Source: Streptomyces sp. NBC_00193
GTDB lineage: Bacteria; Actinomycetota; Actinomycetes; Streptomycetales; Streptomycetaceae
Direction of reading: 5' to 3'
Assembly (NCBI RefSeq): GCF_026342735.1
Contig: NZ_JAPEMM010000002.1
Span: 248,001-312,000, forward strand
Length of the DNA: 64,000 nucleotides
A program made the translations under genes and the position numbers. The notes under the pieces are model-generated. The model was not told the origin of the DNA. It was given only the letters and a program-made list of their open reading frames with translations, and ran no database searches. Positions 8,525 to 16,408 of this stretch are shown here, in pieces (within the stretch, counting starts at the first letter, position 1; each line of letters starts with the position of its first letter).

Positions 8525-9517
8525 TTACGGACGCCAGTCGGCCTCCAGGTCATGGGAGGCGGTCTTGGTCAGCTTGGTGAGGGCGGTGCCGTCCGCCTTC
8601 ACCAGGTAGAGGTTCTCCGGGTCCGCGTCGTCCGCTCCGCCCCGGGTGAAGACCAGACGGCTGCCGTCCGGGGACCATGAGGGGTTCTTGTCGTTGAACC
8701 GGGACCCGGTGATCCGGTGGACTCCGGTGCCGTCGGGGCGGATGAGGTAGATACGGGCGTAGCCGGAGGAGTCCACCCGGCTGAAGGCGATGAGCCCGCC
8801 GCGCGACCAGTCGGGAGTCCAGTCGCGGGCGCCGGCCGGCGTGACCGCGGTCTCGGTCAGGGTGGACAGCCGGATCCGCATCACCCTGCTGTGCCCGCTC
8901 GCGTCGGCGCGGTTGAAGGCGAGGTGCTTCCCGTCCGGGGACCACGTCGGGTGGAGGTCGTCCGCCGCGGTGTGGGTGAGCCGGGTGGCGGACGTGCCGG
9001 CCACGCCCGCCACGTAGATCTCGCGCTGGGTGCCGACCGGCTTGGCGTAGGCGATCCGCTTGCCGTCCGGGGACCACGCCGGATCTGAGGCGCCCTTGGT
9101 GCCGGGGACGGCCTTCAGGTCGCCGCCCGCGGCCGTCATCGTCCATATGCCGTCGATGGCGCCGCCGGATCCGTAACGGACGAAGGCCACCCGCTTGCCG
9201 TCCGGGGACCAGCTGGGCATCACGTCGCTGACGGTCGGGGTGTGGGTGAGTTTGACGGACGTGCCGCCACTCGGAGAGATCGCGTAGAGGTCCTCCGTGG
9301 GCGCTGCCGCCGTGTAGCGGGCGTAGACGATCGGGTGGTCGGCCGCCGCGCCCGCTTGCCCTGCGGCGCCGAGGGTCAGGGGTACCGCCAGGGCGGCCAC
9401 CGCGGCGGTCACCGCCGCCCGGCGGCGCCGTGCCGTGTGTACGCCGGCTCTCCGAGCCGTTCCGGCGGTTCTGCCGTCACCGGTGTGGTGTGGCCGGTGT
9501 GTCGTCGAGGTGTCCAC
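8525..9517 (-). CDS. secreted TolB/PD40-type beta-propeller protein
   Basis: This 330-residue protein starts at a GTG with a GGGAGGGAG ribosome site. An Arg-rich N-region and hydrophobic segment (about residues 33-55) ending AGQAGAAA form a signal peptide. The mature part holds six copies of a WD40-like PD40 motif (pattern P-x-WSPDGKR-x-AF or -AY), enough for a six-bladed propeller. In family members these blades give a protein- or peptide-binding surface. No enzymatic residues are evident, and no Pal or Tol partners are nearby (none are expected in a Gram-positive). It may be an extracellular binding or scaffold protein acting with the secreted hydrolases around it. Confidence 0.85.
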   Translation of the reverse strand: MDTSTTHRPHHTGDGRTAGTARRAGVHTARRRRAAVTAAVAALAVPLTLGAAGQAGAAADHPIVYARYTAAAPTEDLYAISPSGGTSVKLTHTPTVSDVMPSWSPDGKRVAFVRYGSGGAIDGIWTMTAAGGDLKAVPGTKGASDPAWSPDGKRIAYAKPVGTQREIYVAGVAGTSATRLTHTAADDLHPTWSPDGKHLAFNRADASGHSRVMRIRLSTLTETAVTPAGARDWTPDWSRGGLIAFSRVDSSGYARIYLIRPDGTGVHRITGSRFNDKNPSWSPDGSRLVFTRGGADDADPENLYLVKADGTALTKLTKTASHDLEADWRP

Positions 9518-9654
9518 TGCGCTCCCTCCCTGCGGCCTGCAGCGACTGCGGGCCGGTCCAGCCCGTCAACATCTCACCGCCGGGGCTCCGGGGGAAGCAA
9601 CGGCGCCTGACGCCCGGCACGTTCACCACGGAAGCCGGTCGGTGCGGACCGGCC

Positions 9655-9683
9655 GAAACCCCGGGTCGGCGACCCGGGGCTTC
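9655..9683 (-). terminator. hairpin terminator after the small secreted Cys protein gene
   Basis: A 9-bp perfect stem (CCCCGGGTC with GACCCGGGG, 3-base loop) extends by three further pairs beyond one mismatch. It lies just downstream of the stop at 9706. Confidence 0.65.
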
Positions 9684-9705
9684 CTCGCCGCGCCTGCGGC
9701 AGGCC

Positions 9706-10158
9706 TCAGCAGCCGAGGGTGACCTCATGGACCACCGGGTTGGCCGCATGGGGGAAAGCGGCCACACCGAAGGTGCCGCGGACGGTCGAGCCGCACGGTG
9801 CGGTGACGGCGGGAGCGCGTACCTGCAGGGTGGCACCGGCGAACAGGACCGGCTTGACCTGCGTCCGGGGCGGGGCGGCTCCGACGGCCTCCACGGACAG
9901 GGTGGTGAGCAGTTCCCTGACCGCGGGCTGCGGGCTGCCCGGGGAGGGCGGGCCGGCCAGTCCGGCCTTCCCGTAGAACGTGACGGTCGTACCGGTGATC
10001 TCCGCGCACACCCGTGTGGCCAGTCCGGCCTGGAGGCCGGAGTTCCCGCAGGAGGTGACCGTCTCGATGGTGTCCGCCGGCGGGGCGGCGGCGGCCGGGG
10101 TGATCGTGCAGAGGGCCAGGCCCAGGGCAGTGGACGCGAGCAGGGCTAAGCGGTTCAT
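9706..10158 (-). CDS. small secreted cysteine-containing protein of unknown function
   Basis: This 150-residue protein begins MNRLALLASTALGLALC and has an Ala-rich cleavage region near residues 22-26, a classic Sec signal. The mature part of about 125 residues is beta-strand-like, with four cysteines (VTSCG, RVCAE, APCGS and the terminal LGC) that could form two disulfides. No family is recognised. It has its own terminator, and its promoter carries the same CATGTGA-N4-TCACATG palindrome found in the collagenase promoter, at nearly the same distance (58 bases). Co-expression with the collagenase is therefore likely; a protease inhibitor, cofactor or substrate-binding role is possible but unproven. 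Confidence 0.75.
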   Translation of the reverse strand: MNRLALLASTALGLALCTITPAAAAPPADTIETVTSCGNSGLQAGLATRVCAEITGTTVTFYGKAGLAGPPSPGSPQPAVRELLTTLSVEAVGAAPPRTQVKPVLFAGATLQVRAPAVTAPCGSTVRGTFGVAAFPHAANPVVHEVTLGC

Positions 10159-10215
10159 CGCGGTTCGTTCTCCTTGTCAGGGAGCGCCGTCCAAGGGTTC
10201 TCGGCCAGCGCCTAT

Positions 10216-10235
10216 GACATGTGATATTTCACATG
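10216..10235 (-). promoter_or_regulatory. second copy of the CATGTGA-N4-TCACATG operator
   Basis: CATGTGA at 10218-10224 and TCACATG at 10229-10235 flank a 4-base spacer, 58 bases before the small secreted gene. Sequence and position match the copy at 6052-6073. Confidence 0.6.
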
Positions 10236-10322
10236 CTATTGGAACGGAACATGTGCACCACCTGAACTCCGCCGGGCCGCATCACGACACTCACGTCAGA
10301 GCCGGCCCGATACGGCAGCAGG

Positions 10323-10349
10323 GCCCGGGCCGCGCGTCGCGGTCCGGGC
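10323..10349 (-). terminator. hairpin terminator after the DUF6243 gene
   Basis: A 12-bp stem (one G-T wobble) with a 3-base loop lies 38 bases downstream of the stop at 10387. Confidence 0.6.
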
Positions 10350-10386
10350 TCTGCCCCTTGCGGTGCCGCCCTGCGGCGGCGGTGCG

Positions 10387-10602
10387 TCAGCTCTGCGCGG
10401 TGGCGGCGTCCGCCGGACCTTCGCCCTCGACCACGCCTGCCTTCTCGCGCATCTTGCGCACCAGCTCCGCCTTCTGGTCGGCTGCACCCTGGCGGTCGAG
10501 GTTGCGGTGCGGACCGTTGTTCTGCCGTTCGGCGCGCGACTGCCGCTTGCGCTGGCCGCCGCCCTGGCCCACCGGGTTGTTGATGTTCTTGCTCACGGTC
10601 AC
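10387..10602 (-). CDS. small basic protein, DUF6243 type
   Basis: This 71-residue hydrophilic protein starts at GTG 10602, with GGAGAA at a proper distance; a longer upstream frame has no ribosome site. The sequence TVSKNINNPVGQGGG, then KRQSRAERQNN and ADQKAELVRKMREKA, matches the small DUF6243 proteins I know from many Streptomyces genomes. It is charged, has no membrane segment or signal peptide, and is probably partly helical at its C-end. Function is unknown. It stands alone between two terminator-like hairpins. Confidence 0.8.
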   Translation of the reverse strand: MTVSKNINNPVGQGGGQRKRQSRAERQNNGPHRNLDRQGAADQKAELVRKMREKAGVVEGEGPADAATAQS

Positions 10603-10823
10603 GGGTTCTCCAGGTAAGGGATTGAAGCGATCTGCGGATTCATCGGTGAGGGACAAGCGGCGACGTCGAAGAACGTCAGCAGAGGCCCATCACGCTCTCA
10701 CTCGCAAATCGGCATCTGGAAGAACATGACAACGTTACCCGCTTCCGTCGGCCCCTCGCACCAGCCCTGACCAGCACCCGCCGGTGGTCGCTGCACGCGG
10801 GGTGCGGTCAAGGTCACAGCGGG

Positions 10824-11735
10824 TCACAACGGGTCGCCGAGGGGGCCGTACTCCTCTTGGAGGTTCTCGGCCCAGTGCGCGGCGAAGTCCGGCTGGGTGC
10901 CGTCGGCATCGGTGAAGCCGTACTCCTCGTACAGGCCCCAGGTGGCCAGGGCCCGTCCGGTCTTGGCCATGACGTCCGGGTCGGCGGCCAGTGCGGCGAC
11001 GGCCCGGCCGAGGTAGGCCGGGGTCTCGGAGTGCACGAAGTTCGGGTCCTGGGCAGCGCCGTCGCGCCAGTTGGCCTCGGTGACGCCGAAGTGTTCCAGC
11101 AGGGCTTCGGAGCGCAGGAAGCCGGGCGTGATGGCCACGGCCGCGACACCGTGGGGCCGCAGCTCAGCGGCCTGGGCAACGGCGAGGCGGATGACCGCGG
11201 ACTTCGCCAGGTCGTAGAAGAACGTGCCGCGGTAGCGGGCGGTGTTGCCGTCGGTGACCTCCACGACCAGGCCGCTCTTGCGGGCGACCATGAGCGGGAG
11301 CGCGAACCGGCTGGTGATGACGTGGGTCTCCACCGCCTGCCGCAGCAACCGCAGACCGGTGTCCAGGTCCTGCTCCCACAGGGGGTGTTCCCAGTCGGTC
11401 AGCGGGTCTCCGCCCCATACGGAGTTCACCAGGACGTCGAGCCGTCCGTCCTGTTCGGCGGCGATCCTCCCGACGAGGGCCCGGACCTCGTCGGGACGGC
11501 TGTGGTCGGTGCGTACGGGAATGCCCAGGCCGCCCGCCGCGGTGACCTTCTCGGCGGTCTGCTCGATGGTTTCCGGGCGGTCCAGGTCGGAGCGCCCACC
11601 CGTACTGCTGCGGCCGGTGACGTACACCGTGGCGCCCGCGGCGCCGAGCTCGACGGCGATGCCCCGTCCGCCGCCGCGGGTTCCGCCGGCGACGAGGGCC
11701 ACCTTTCCGGCCAGCGGGCGTGCGTCGGTGTTCAT
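10824..11735 (-). CDS. SDR-family NAD(P)-dependent oxidoreductase
   Basis: This 303-residue short-chain dehydrogenase has the N-terminal Rossmann motif VAGGTRGGGRGIA (a TGxxxGxG variant), VLVNSVWGG in place of the usual NNAG, and YDLAKSA carrying the catalytic Tyr/Lys. The NNAG variant and the length resemble the 'SDR family oxidoreductase' often paired with a TetR regulator. GGAGGAATC precedes the ATG, which overlaps the TetR stop (ATGA), so the gene is co-transcribed and translationally coupled. The substrate is unknown; regulation by the adjacent TetR protein is expected. Confidence 0.88.
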   Translation of the reverse strand: MNTDARPLAGKVALVAGGTRGGGRGIAVELGAAGATVYVTGRSSTGGRSDLDRPETIEQTAEKVTAAGGLGIPVRTDHSRPDEVRALVGRIAAEQDGRLDVLVNSVWGGDPLTDWEHPLWEQDLDTGLRLLRQAVETHVITSRFALPLMVARKSGLVVEVTDGNTARYRGTFFYDLAKSAVIRLAVAQAAELRPHGVAAVAITPGFLRSEALLEHFGVTEANWRDGAAQDPNFVHSETPAYLGRAVAALAADPDVMAKTGRALATWGLYEEYGFTDADGTQPDFAAHWAENLQEEYGPLGDPL

Positions 11736-12346
11736 GATTCCTCCAGGTCGTGGCCGTCTCCGAGCGGAAGGTGAGGGGAGAGTGCGGCGTCCAGCTCCTG
11801 CCGGAGCCGTTCTTCGAGGGTGCCTTCGCGTTCGAGTGCCCAGGTCAGGCCCGCGCCTGCGATGACCACCTGTACGGTGCGGGCCAGCGCCGCCGTATCG
11901 GTTGTGGAGCGGAGCTCGCCCGTACCGGCCGCCTCCCTCAGCAGTTCCTCGATCGCGTGCCGGTGAGTGCGGTGGATGGCCAGTGCACGCTCGTAGAGCT
12001 GTGGATCGGCGAGATCCATGCACAGGAACGCCAGATGATGGGCGAAGCTCTCCGGCGTGGCCATCACGGCCGCCGACTCCACCGTCAGCGCCGCCAAGGC
12101 CCCGAGCGCCGAGTCGTGCGCCTGGCGCACGCGCCCGGCCGTCTCGGTCGCGTCCTTCTCGGACTGGTCGGCGAGGGCGAGGAGCAGACCGCGCTTGGAA
12201 CCGAACCGCTGCACCAGGGTCCCGGGCACCAACCCGACCTCGCCGGCCACGGCGGCCAACGTGAGACCGGCCGGACCCACCCGGCCCATGACCTGCGCCG
12301 CCGCCCGCAGGATGACCACGTCCTCGACCCCTCGGGGACGCCCCAC
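11732..12346 (-). CDS. TetR-family transcriptional regulator
   Basis: This protein of about 204 residues has an N-terminal TetR helix-turn-helix (LAAVAGEVGLVPGTLVQRFGSKRGLL) and a C-terminal ligand domain with a hydrophobic final helix. I place the start at GTG 12346, because GGAGG lies eight bases upstream. The in-frame ATG at 12379 sits inside an 18-bp palindrome that looks like the operator and has no ribosome site. The gene overlaps the SDR gene by four bases and probably controls it and itself. The ligand is not predictable. Confidence 0.88.
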   Translation of the reverse strand: MGRPRGVEDVVILRAAAQVMGRVGPAGLTLAAVAGEVGLVPGTLVQRFGSKRGLLLALADQSEKDATETAGRVRQAHDSALGALAALTVESAAVMATPESFAHHLAFLCMDLADPQLYERALAIHRTHRHAIEELLREAAGTGELRSTTDTAALARTVQVVIAGAGLTWALEREGTLEERLRQELDAALSPHLPLGDGHDLEES

Positions 12347-12364
12347 ACCCGCCACCTCCGTAAG

Positions 12365-12382
12365 TAAATGTATGTTCATTTA
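12365..12382 (-). promoter_or_regulatory. TetR autoregulatory operator candidate
   Basis: TAAATG and CATTTA, an exact inverted repeat with a 6-base spacer, lie just upstream of the chosen TetR start in unusually AT-rich sequence. Confidence 0.55.
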
Positions 12383-12397
12383 TTAAAGCACGCAGGT

Positions 12398-12424
12398 CCT
12401 TCCCACGGCTACGGCGTGGGAAGG
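12398..12424 (-). terminator. hairpin terminator after the HNH-like gene
   Basis: A perfect 10-bp stem (CCTTCCCACG with CGTGGGAAGG) with a 7-base loop lies between the HNH-like gene stop at 12441 and the TetR promoter. Confidence 0.65.
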
Positions 12425-12440
12425 GGGGGTCGGACTCCGG

Positions 12441-12881
12441 TCAGCGGCGGCCGGTGGCCAGGACGATGAGGAACTGCCCGCCGCCGGACTGGATGTCGGC
12501 GGTCACCGGCATCCCCGGTACCAGCCGGGAGAACCGGTCCACCAGCCAGTCCGCCGCCTCCTGGGCGTCCTTCTTGGTCGGGCAACGGCCCACCATCTCG
12601 CGGCCGCCCTTGCGCTCCAGCCTCTCGGCCACGGCGATCAGCGGTGCGGGTTCGACCACGTACAGGCGCTCGGGCCAGGCGATGACCACTTTGACGGCGC
12701 CCTTGCGGGTGTTGCATCCGCGGTGCGCGAGCCGCTCGGCGACCTTCGCCTTCCGGTCGGCGGTCCGGCTGTCGACGCTGGGGCCCCGCGGGTCGTTCAC
12801 CGACTCGTCGGGGTCGACCGGCTCGTCACACACCCAGCACCGCCAGCCGTCACGTTCGGCCACATCATCAAGGAGACTCAT
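12441..12881 (-). CDS. HNH-like zinc-binding protein with degenerate active site
   Basis: This 146-residue protein has an N-terminal treble-clef signature: RDGWRCWVCDEPVDPD supplies the CxxC pair, and LAHRGCNTRKG gives the C-N step typical of HNH endonucleases. The canonical Asp-His pair between these is replaced by PSVDSRTAD, so the general-base His is missing. The C-terminal half (KKDAQEAADWLVDRFSRLVPG) is predicted alpha/beta and of unknown role. No ribosome site is visible before ATG 12881, suggesting a leaderless message. It may bind DNA or zinc without cleaving. Confidence 0.75.
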   Translation of the reverse strand: MSLLDDVAERDGWRCWVCDEPVDPDESVNDPRGPSVDSRTADRKAKVAERLAHRGCNTRKGAVKVVIAWPERLYVVEPAPLIAVAERLERKGGREMVGRCPTKKDAQEAADWLVDRFSRLVPGMPVTADIQSGGGQFLIVLATGRR

Positions 12882-12935
12882 CCGAGCAAAGTACCTGCCC
12901 GGCCACCACCCCGCGCACCAGGGCCGCGCGACGGC

Positions 12936-13811
12936 TCAGCTCGGCGGCCGGGGCGGTGGGGTCATCGCCCAGCGGATCGACCGTGTGAGGGCCCGGCCGG
13001 ACAGGCGTACGCAGGTGTCCACCGGGGCGGTTGCGGGGCGCAGGCCGAGCATGCCCGGCGCCCACGGGGGCAGCAGGGCGATCGCGTTCGCGGCGAGCAG
13101 CGCGTACGGAACCCGGGCCGGCCAGGGCAGGGGTGGGTGGCGGAGGAGGAAGCGCGCTGCTTCGAGCGCTTCGGGGGTGGCCCGCAACTCCGGCCGGTAT
13201 GCGGTCAGGAGGGCCAGGAGCGAGGACCGGTCGCGGGGTGGGTCCACCACGCCGAGGGCTGCTGCCACCCTCGCGGTGTCCGCGACGTAGGCGTCGTATC
13301 CGGCTGCGTCCCAAGGGTGCGCGCCGAAGCGCTCGTGTGCGCGGAGGAAGCTGTCGACCTCCGCCGCGTGCACCCAGCCCAGCAGGTGGGGATCGGCCGC
13401 GCAGTACGGTTCGCCCTCCGCCGTGGTGCCCCGGACCCGCTCGTGGACCGCGCGGACGCCGTCGACGGCCAGCTGCGCGTCCTGCGCCGTGCCGTAGGTG
13501 GTGACGGCGAGGAAGGTGCTGGTGCGCTGGAGCCTGCCCCAGGGGTCGCCGCGGAAGCCGGAGTGCGCCGCGACGGCGCTCATGGCGAGGGGGTGCAGGG
13601 ACTGCAGCAGGAGGGCGCTGAGGCCTCCGATGAACATCGAGGCGTCACCGTGGACCGTGCGGATGGGGCGGTCGGGGCCGAACCAGCGGGGGCCGGGTGT
13701 GGTGTGGATCCGTGCGCGGTTGGCGGGGCCCGATGGTCCGGCCACCCGGCTGAACAGCGTCGCGCCGAGCCGCCCCCGTAGGGTCCGGTCGGCGGCGGAG
13801 GGCTTGTCCAT
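12936..13811 (-). CDS. MpaB-type oxygenase (DUF2236 family)
   Basis: This 291-residue protein shows the DUF2236/MpaB pattern: LLLQSLHPLAMSAVAAHS, RLQRTSTFLAVTTYG, then AVHERVRGTTAEGEPY and the conserved His in LLGWVHAAEVDSFLRAHERFG. Family members such as the latex-clearing protein and MpaB use a haem-type or metal centre with conserved His/Arg. The ATG at 13811 has AGGAC upstream. It lies 98 bases downstream of the MMPL transporter gene on the same strand and may be co-transcribed. The window has a second, distant member at 41112-42173. Substrate unknown. Confidence 0.85.
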   Translation of the reverse strand: MDKPSAADRTLRGRLGATLFSRVAGPSGPANRARIHTTPGPRWFGPDRPIRTVHGDASMFIGGLSALLLQSLHPLAMSAVAAHSGFRGDPWGRLQRTSTFLAVTTYGTAQDAQLAVDGVRAVHERVRGTTAEGEPYCAADPHLLGWVHAAEVDSFLRAHERFGAHPWDAAGYDAYVADTARVAAALGVVDPPRDRSSLLALLTAYRPELRATPEALEAARFLLRHPPLPWPARVPYALLAANAIALLPPWAPGMLGLRPATAPVDTCVRLSGRALTRSIRWAMTPPPRPPS

Positions 13812-13909
13812 GGTGGTGTCCTGCCCGCCCGGCGCCCGGTTCAACGCTCCGGCCGGGTCGGGGCGGGTCCGGGCGGAGCGCTCGGGGGGAACGTCTTCGG
13901 TGGACGGGG

Positions 13910-16018
13910 TCAGTGGTCTTCCTCCTCGTCCGTGGCGCGGCTGAGCGCGCCCGGCCACCATGCGGCCGGGCCGATGTCCCGGACGAGGGCCGGTACCAGG
14001 AGGGACCGGACGACGAGGGTGTCGAGGAGTACGCCGAAGGCCACGATGAAGGCGATCTGGAGCATGAACGCCAGCGGGATGACGGCGAGCGCGGCGAACG
14101 TGGCGGCGAGGACGACACCCGCGGAGGTGATCACGCCGCCGGTGGCCACCAGGCCTCGTAGTACGCCCCGGCGGGTGCCGTACAGCAGGGATTCCTCGCG
14201 GACGCGGGTCATCAGGAAGATGTTGTAGTCGACCCCGAGGGCCACGAGGAAGACGAAGCCGTAGAGGGGTACGGAGGAGTCGGTCCCGCTGAAGCCGAGG
14301 AACTGCTGGAACACGATCGCGGAGATGCCCAGGGTCGCGACGAAGCTGAGGGCGACGGTGGCGACCAGGAGGAGGGGCATCAGCAGCGAGCGCAGCAGCC
14401 CTACGAGGATGATCAGGATGATCACCAGGACGACGGGGATGATGAGCATGCGGTCGTGCTCGGCGGTGCGCTGGGTGTCGTACTGCTGCGCGCTGGAGCC
14501 GCCGACGATGGCGTCCGCGTCCGGTACGGCGTGGAGTGCCTGACGCAGCCGGACGACGGTCTGCTGCGCCGCCCGGCTGCCCGAGGGGGCTTCGAGCGTG
14601 GCGTCGAGGCGGACCTTCCCGTCCGCCACGAGGGGTGCGCCGCCCGTCGGTCCCGCTGCGGAGAAGGGGGTGACCGCGGCGACGCCTTCGGTACGTTCGG
14701 CCGCCCGCGCGACCTGGTCGAGCCGGTCGGCGTCCGCGATCACGACGGCCGGGTTGCCCGATCCGCCGGGGAAGTGCTCGCTCAGGGTCTGCTGGGCAGC
14801 CACCGACGGGGCGTCGTTCACGAAGATCTCGTCCAGCGGCACTCCCTTGGCGTTGAGCGTGGGGGCGAAGGCCGCGCAGGCCAGGAGGGCGGCGAGGCTG
14901 AGGGCCCAGACCTTGCGCGGGGCACGGTCCACCACGGCCGCCACCTTCGTCCAGATCCCGTGGCCGGCGCCGTCCTCGGCGGTGTGCCCGATCCTGGCGG
15001 GCCAGTAGGCGGCGCGGCCGAGCAGGACGAGGACGGCGGGCAGGAAGGTGAGCGTGCTCAGCACCGCGCACACGATGCCGATAGCCCCGACCGGGCCGAG
15101 GGCGCGGTTGTTGGTGAGGTCGCTCAGCAGCAGGGCGAGCAGGCCGAGGGCGACGGTGCCCGCGCTCGCCGTGATGGGCCCGACGGACCGGCGCAGGGCG
15201 GCCCGTACGGCGGCGAACCGGTCCTCGCGGGCCTGGAGCTCCTCGCGGAAGCGTGCCGTGAGGAGCAGGGCGTAGTCGGTGGCCGCGCCGATCACCAGGA
15301 TCGAGAGGATGCCCTGCACCTGCCCGTCGACGCGGACGATGCCGCGGTCGGCCAGCACGTAGACGATTCCGCAGGCGAGGCCCAGGGCGAACACGGCCCC
15401 GATGATGATCACCACGGGGAGCAGCACGCTGCGGTAGACCAGCAGGAGGATCAGCAGGACGGCCACGAGGGCAACGGCCAGCAGGAGTCCGTCGATTCCG
15501 GCGAAGGCATCGGCGAGGTCGGCCTGGCTCGCCGCGGGACCGGCCAACTGCGCCACGGTGCCCGGGACCTTCGCCGCGGCCGCGGCGATCTCCTCCAGGG
15601 TGCGGGGCAGCTCCTCCCCGAGGTCGGGTCGGAGCTGGACGACGCCTTGCAGGGCCCGGCCGTCGGCGGACAGGACGGCGGCGGAGGCGGCCGGGGCAGG
15701 GCCGGTCGTCTGGCCCGGGACGCTCAGGTCGGCCAGGGCCCGCGTGGCGTCCTCCTGTTGCCGGGGTCCCAGCTGCGCGCCCGGTGTCTTCGCCGTCCAC
15801 ACGACGATCACCGGCAGGCTCTCGTCCTGCCGGAAGGCCTTCTGCGCCTCGACGACCCGGGTGGACTCGGCGCTGCGGGGCAGGAAGGCGGTCTGGTCGT
15901 TGGTGGCCACCTCGCCGAGCTTCCCCGCGTACGGGCCCAGCCCGCCTCCGACGAGCAGCCAGGCCACGACGAGGACGGCAGGGATCAGCCATCGGGTGAA
16001 CCGTGGTGAGGCGGACAT
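13910..16018 (-). CDS. MMPL-family (RND-type) membrane transporter
   Basis: This 702-residue protein has the two-fold MMPL layout: a TM helix at residues 10-28, an extracytoplasmic domain to about 175, then a block of five TM helices (VALVAVLLILLLVYRSV onward). A second extracytoplasmic domain (about 390-530) and a second TM block with GVDYNIFLMTRVREE follow. The first block also carries the family motif GAATDYALLLTARFREEL. Such proteins export lipids or hydrophobic compounds using the proton gradient. A weak GGGAG ribosome site precedes ATG 16018. The MpaB-type oxygenase gene follows on the same strand, so they may handle one hydrophobic substrate. Confidence 0.92.
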   Translation of the reverse strand: MSASPRFTRWLIPAVLVVAWLLVGGGLGPYAGKLGEVATNDQTAFLPRSAESTRVVEAQKAFRQDESLPVIVVWTAKTPGAQLGPRQQEDATRALADLSVPGQTTGPAPAASAAVLSADGRALQGVVQLRPDLGEELPRTLEEIAAAAAKVPGTVAQLAGPAASQADLADAFAGIDGLLLAVALVAVLLILLLVYRSVLLPVVIIIGAVFALGLACGIVYVLADRGIVRVDGQVQGILSILVIGAATDYALLLTARFREELQAREDRFAAVRAALRRSVGPITASAGTVALGLLALLLSDLTNNRALGPVGAIGIVCAVLSTLTFLPAVLVLLGRAAYWPARIGHTAEDGAGHGIWTKVAAVVDRAPRKVWALSLAALLACAAFAPTLNAKGVPLDEIFVNDAPSVAAQQTLSEHFPGGSGNPAVVIADADRLDQVARAAERTEGVAAVTPFSAAGPTGGAPLVADGKVRLDATLEAPSGSRAAQQTVVRLRQALHAVPDADAIVGGSSAQQYDTQRTAEHDRMLIIPVVLVIILIILVGLLRSLLMPLLLVATVALSFVATLGISAIVFQQFLGFSGTDSSVPLYGFVFLVALGVDYNIFLMTRVREESLLYGTRRGVLRGLVATGGVITSAGVVLAATFAALAVIPLAFMLQIAFIVAFGVLLDTLVVRSLLVPALVRDIGPAAWWPGALSRATDEEEDH

Positions 16019-16194
16019 GACGCTCCCGGGATTTCATCGAGGAGTTGCGTGGCCGGCGGTATCGCTCGACCCATGTATTCGCCGGGAAGGGCCGGAACGG
16101 ATGCGACCCGCCGAGGATTCGGCGCCCCGGTGCTCGAAATCGGGGGATTGTGCGGCATCCGAGTGGACTTCGGCGCCGAGATCCATGCGGAAGC

Positions 16195-16335
16195 CTGTGC
16201 GCACCGAAGGCGACGTCGACAGGCACCCGGCGTCTGTACGGGATCAACCTGTTGACCGGCGCGGCACGCGGCCTCGGCGCCTTCCCGAAGAACCGGCCGG
16301 TCACCGACATCGCCTCTCCGCTCGACCAGTACTGA
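16195..16335 (+). pseudogene. remnant of a secreted DUF4394-type protein (C-terminal end only)
   Basis: The last 35 codons of this frame (RRLYGINLLTGAARGLGAF, then VTDIASPLDQ) read like the final repeat and tail of DUF4394 secreted proteins, which usually exceed 250 residues. Upstream, no frame keeps the similarity, and the frame is Arg/Pro-rich and non-coding in look. A perfect 18-bp terminator begins 13 bases after the stop, as expected for a true gene end. I therefore read it as the 3' scar of a deleted gene. The family call rests on memory of the motif; a short novel ORF is the alternative. Confidence 0.4.
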
Positions 16336-16347
16336 CGGACGGTCCAC

Positions 16348-16386
16348 GGAGGGCAGGGCCGCACCACTGGTGCGGCCCTGCCCTCC
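16348..16386 (-). terminator. strong bidirectional terminator
   Basis: A perfect 18-bp stem (GGAGGGCAGGGCCGCACC and its complement) with a 3-base ACT loop. It lies 22 bases after the DUF6493 gene on the minus strand and 13 bases after the DUF4394 remnant on the plus strand. Confidence 0.85.
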
Positions 16387-16408
16387 GGTGGCGGGGCCGG
16401 AAGGCCCG

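Noticed and set aside
12347..12379. ATG 12379 as the TetR start
   Set aside because: It lies inside the palindromic operator without a ribosome site, whereas GTG 12346 has GGAGG eight bases upstream.
16049..16255. A 68-codon plus-strand ORF upstream of the DUF4394 relic
   Set aside because: Third codon positions are not GC-enriched as in the real genes, and it shows no recognisable domain.
12936..16367. A single minus-strand frame of 1143 codons covering the MpaB and MMPL region
   Set aside because: Only its last 291 codons (MpaB) look like protein; the rest is Arg/Pro-rich and out of frame with the clear MMPL gene.
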